Below, piece after piece: positions 4,256 through 5,225 of a stretch of DNA of 5,225 nucleotides. The stretch comes from Spirochaetota bacterium. GTDB lineage: Bacteria > Spirochaetota > Spirochaetia > B11-G9. Positions within the stretch are counted from its first letter, which is position 1. Every line of letters begins with the position of its first letter. The notes under the pieces are model-generated. The model was not told where the DNA came from. It did no database searches and saw only the letters and a program-made list of their open reading frames with translations. Made by a program: the position numbers and the translations under genes. The DNA is taken from assembly GCA_003641695.1 (NCBI GenBank), contig QNBL01000200.1, positions 1 to 5,225 of the forward strand, given 5' to 3'.

Positions 4256-5225
4256 TCCTCTGTAAGTTTGATGTGTTTAGCACTCCTGATGAAAAGGGTA
4301 GGGGGAAGATTGTCATACTTTTTAATCTCCTTGGTAAAGAAGAATTCATTCAGTTTAAAAAGAGATCTTTTTTTGCTGTCAATATAATTCCCCGGCAGCC
4401 CTGCCATTATCAGACTGGCACTTCCTGATACTGATTCAAGAGTTTCAATAAACGGGATTGAGTCAAACGGGATAATCAAAACTTCTCCGGTAAGTCTTGC
4501 TTTATTCAGGAGAGAGGATATCTCCTCTCTGGTTGTTTCGATTTTTTCGTCTTCCTGGAGCTTTCTTATTACTCTCACTTTGTAACCCTGCTTCCCTTCA
4601 TCGGCCAGAGACCGGTTGATAATGTATGCAAGAAGGACCATGAGGTTCCCGTTACGTTCGCCTCTCCACCATATATCAAGACGGTCCTCTCTGGAAAGTT
4701 TTTCTCCACCCTTGAACAGCAGAATATCCTTCTCCATGGAGAGCGCTTTATTGAGGATAGATACGTTATCAACCTTTTCATTATATTCCAGGAGTATGGT
4801 ATTGGAATTTATCCCTACCGGGTTGGATGTCTGTATTAAGGTAAGGACGGTTTTAGCAGGGTCGGAAATTTCTACAAGAGAACATGGAATCTTTACAGAA
4901 CTGTAATCAACCGGTTCTTCTTTGGGAGAAGAAAGAATATTTAAATGGGCCCATCCCTGAAAAGTTGCTATCTCTTCCGCCAGGCGTGCAGTTTCTCTCC
5001 ATGCTCCTGTGTTATAGGCATAAACGCTGACAATAGGCCTCCAGTTCCTTGAATCAAGAGCGATATTCTTTAGTTTATCAAGGACTTTTGAAATAAGGGT
5101 AAAAAAGAAACCCCACCATACGCCTTCAAGATTCCCTTCTGATTTGTATTTTAGAATCAGCCGGAAGATAATGTACTGGCTTACAAATACAAATATTCCA
5201 ACCCGCCAGTCAAAAAGTGTTATGA
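4252..5225 (-). CDS. SLC12-like cation-chloride cotransporter / amino acid permease, C-terminal part (runs off the right edge)
   Basis: The frame is open from the window edge to TAG at 4252-4254, giving the last 323 residues of a larger protein; the start and most membrane segments lie outside. Residues about 3-23 (LFDWRVGIFVFVSQYIIFRLI) look like the last transmembrane helix. The rest resembles the cytosolic C-terminal domain of the SLC12/NKCC-like family, found in bacteria as well as eukaryotes: GNLEGVWW near 31-38, SRNWRPIVSVYAYNTG near 58-73 (compare family 'NWRPQVLVL.G'), GINSNTILLEY near 137-147, a 'LDIWWrgernGnLMvLLAYii' block near 182-202 (family 'iDvWWl.ddGgLtlLlpyll'), and the end block NLPPTLFIRS near 305-314 (family 'LPPvLLVRG'). 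Such proteins transport cations with chloride, or amino acids, across the inner membrane; the substrate cannot be read from this tail. The in-frame ATG at 4737 is internal. It converges on the fusion gene with stop codons overlapping. Confidence 0.75.
   Translation of the reverse strand, partial: ITLFDWRVGIFVFVSQYIIFRLILKYKSEGNLEGVWWGFFFTLISKVLDKLKNIALDSRNWRPIVSVYAYNTGAWRETARLAEEIATFQGWAHLNILSSPKEEPVDYSSVKIPCSLVEISDPAKTVLTLIQTSNPVGINSNTILLEYNEKVDNVSILNKALSMEKDILLFKGGEKLSREDRLDIWWRGERNGNLMVLLAYIINRSLADEGKQGYKVRVIRKLQEDEKIETTREEISSLLNKARLTGEVLIIPFDSIPFIETLESVSGSASLIMAGLPGNYIDSKKRSLFKLNEFFFTKEIKKYDNLPPTLFIRSAKHIKLTED

Noticed and set aside
4511..4530. Inverted repeat AGAGAGGA / TCCTCTCT with a 4-base loop
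   Set aside because: It falls well inside the transporter reading frame, has no T tract and is explained by purine-rich codons. I treat it as chance.
4616..4906. 96-codon plus-strand open frame opposite the transporter
   Set aside because: The opposite strand has a continuous family-like reading frame to the window edge. This frame has no ribosome binding site and looks like a shadow.

Overview
The window is about 5.2 kb of bacterial chromosome with moderate to low GC (roughly 44% by eye). It holds biosynthetic and housekeeping-type genes and no sign of phage, IS or CRISPR. Gene content and protein style (a type-2-like LeuA, an XRE-cupin protein fused to a phosphate acyltransferase, an SLC12-like transporter) suit an anaerobic or fermentative Gram-negative bacterium. 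A spirochaete is my best guess, but nothing here proves it.

Layout: (1) Positions 1-812, plus strand: the 3' part of a PlsC-family glycerol/phospholipid acyltransferase. The C-terminal 219 codons are open, but the same frame can be followed upstream through an in-frame TAG at 123-125 into recognisable acyltransferase sequence, so the gene looks interrupted or decaying. (2) Positions 809-1015: a compact regulatory leader for leuA. A TTGACA-N17-TATTCT promoter overlaps the stop codon of the acyltransferase remnant. It is followed by a 28-residue peptide ORF with nine leucines, four of them encoded by CTA, and then by mutually exclusive RNA pairings: an antiterminator (909-918 with 958-967) and a perfect 15-bp intrinsic terminator (951-985 plus a T tract). 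This is the layout of classic ribosome-mediated leucine attenuation. (3) Positions 1016-2704: leuA, 2-isopropylmalate synthase, complete at 562 aa with a strong ribosome binding site. (4) Positions 2783-4255: a 490-aa protein with an XRE helix-turn-helix, a cupin domain and a full-length Pta/Ptb phosphate acyltransferase domain in one chain. (5) Positions 4252-5225, minus strand: the C-terminal 323 residues of an SLC12-like (cation-chloride cotransporter / amino acid permease superfamily) membrane protein that runs off the right edge. Its stop codon overlaps that of gene 4 tail to tail.

How the parts may fit: leucine supply, sensed as charged tRNA-Leu by the ribosome on the leader peptide, would set leuA transcription. 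The downstream fusion protein couples a DNA-binding and ligand-sensing module to an enzyme family that interconverts acyl-CoA and acyl-phosphate, including branched-chain acyl groups derived from leucine, isoleucine and valine in some members. A functional link between leuA and this gene is plausible from adjacency but unproven. The two most interesting items are the leucine attenuator and the regulator-enzyme fusion.
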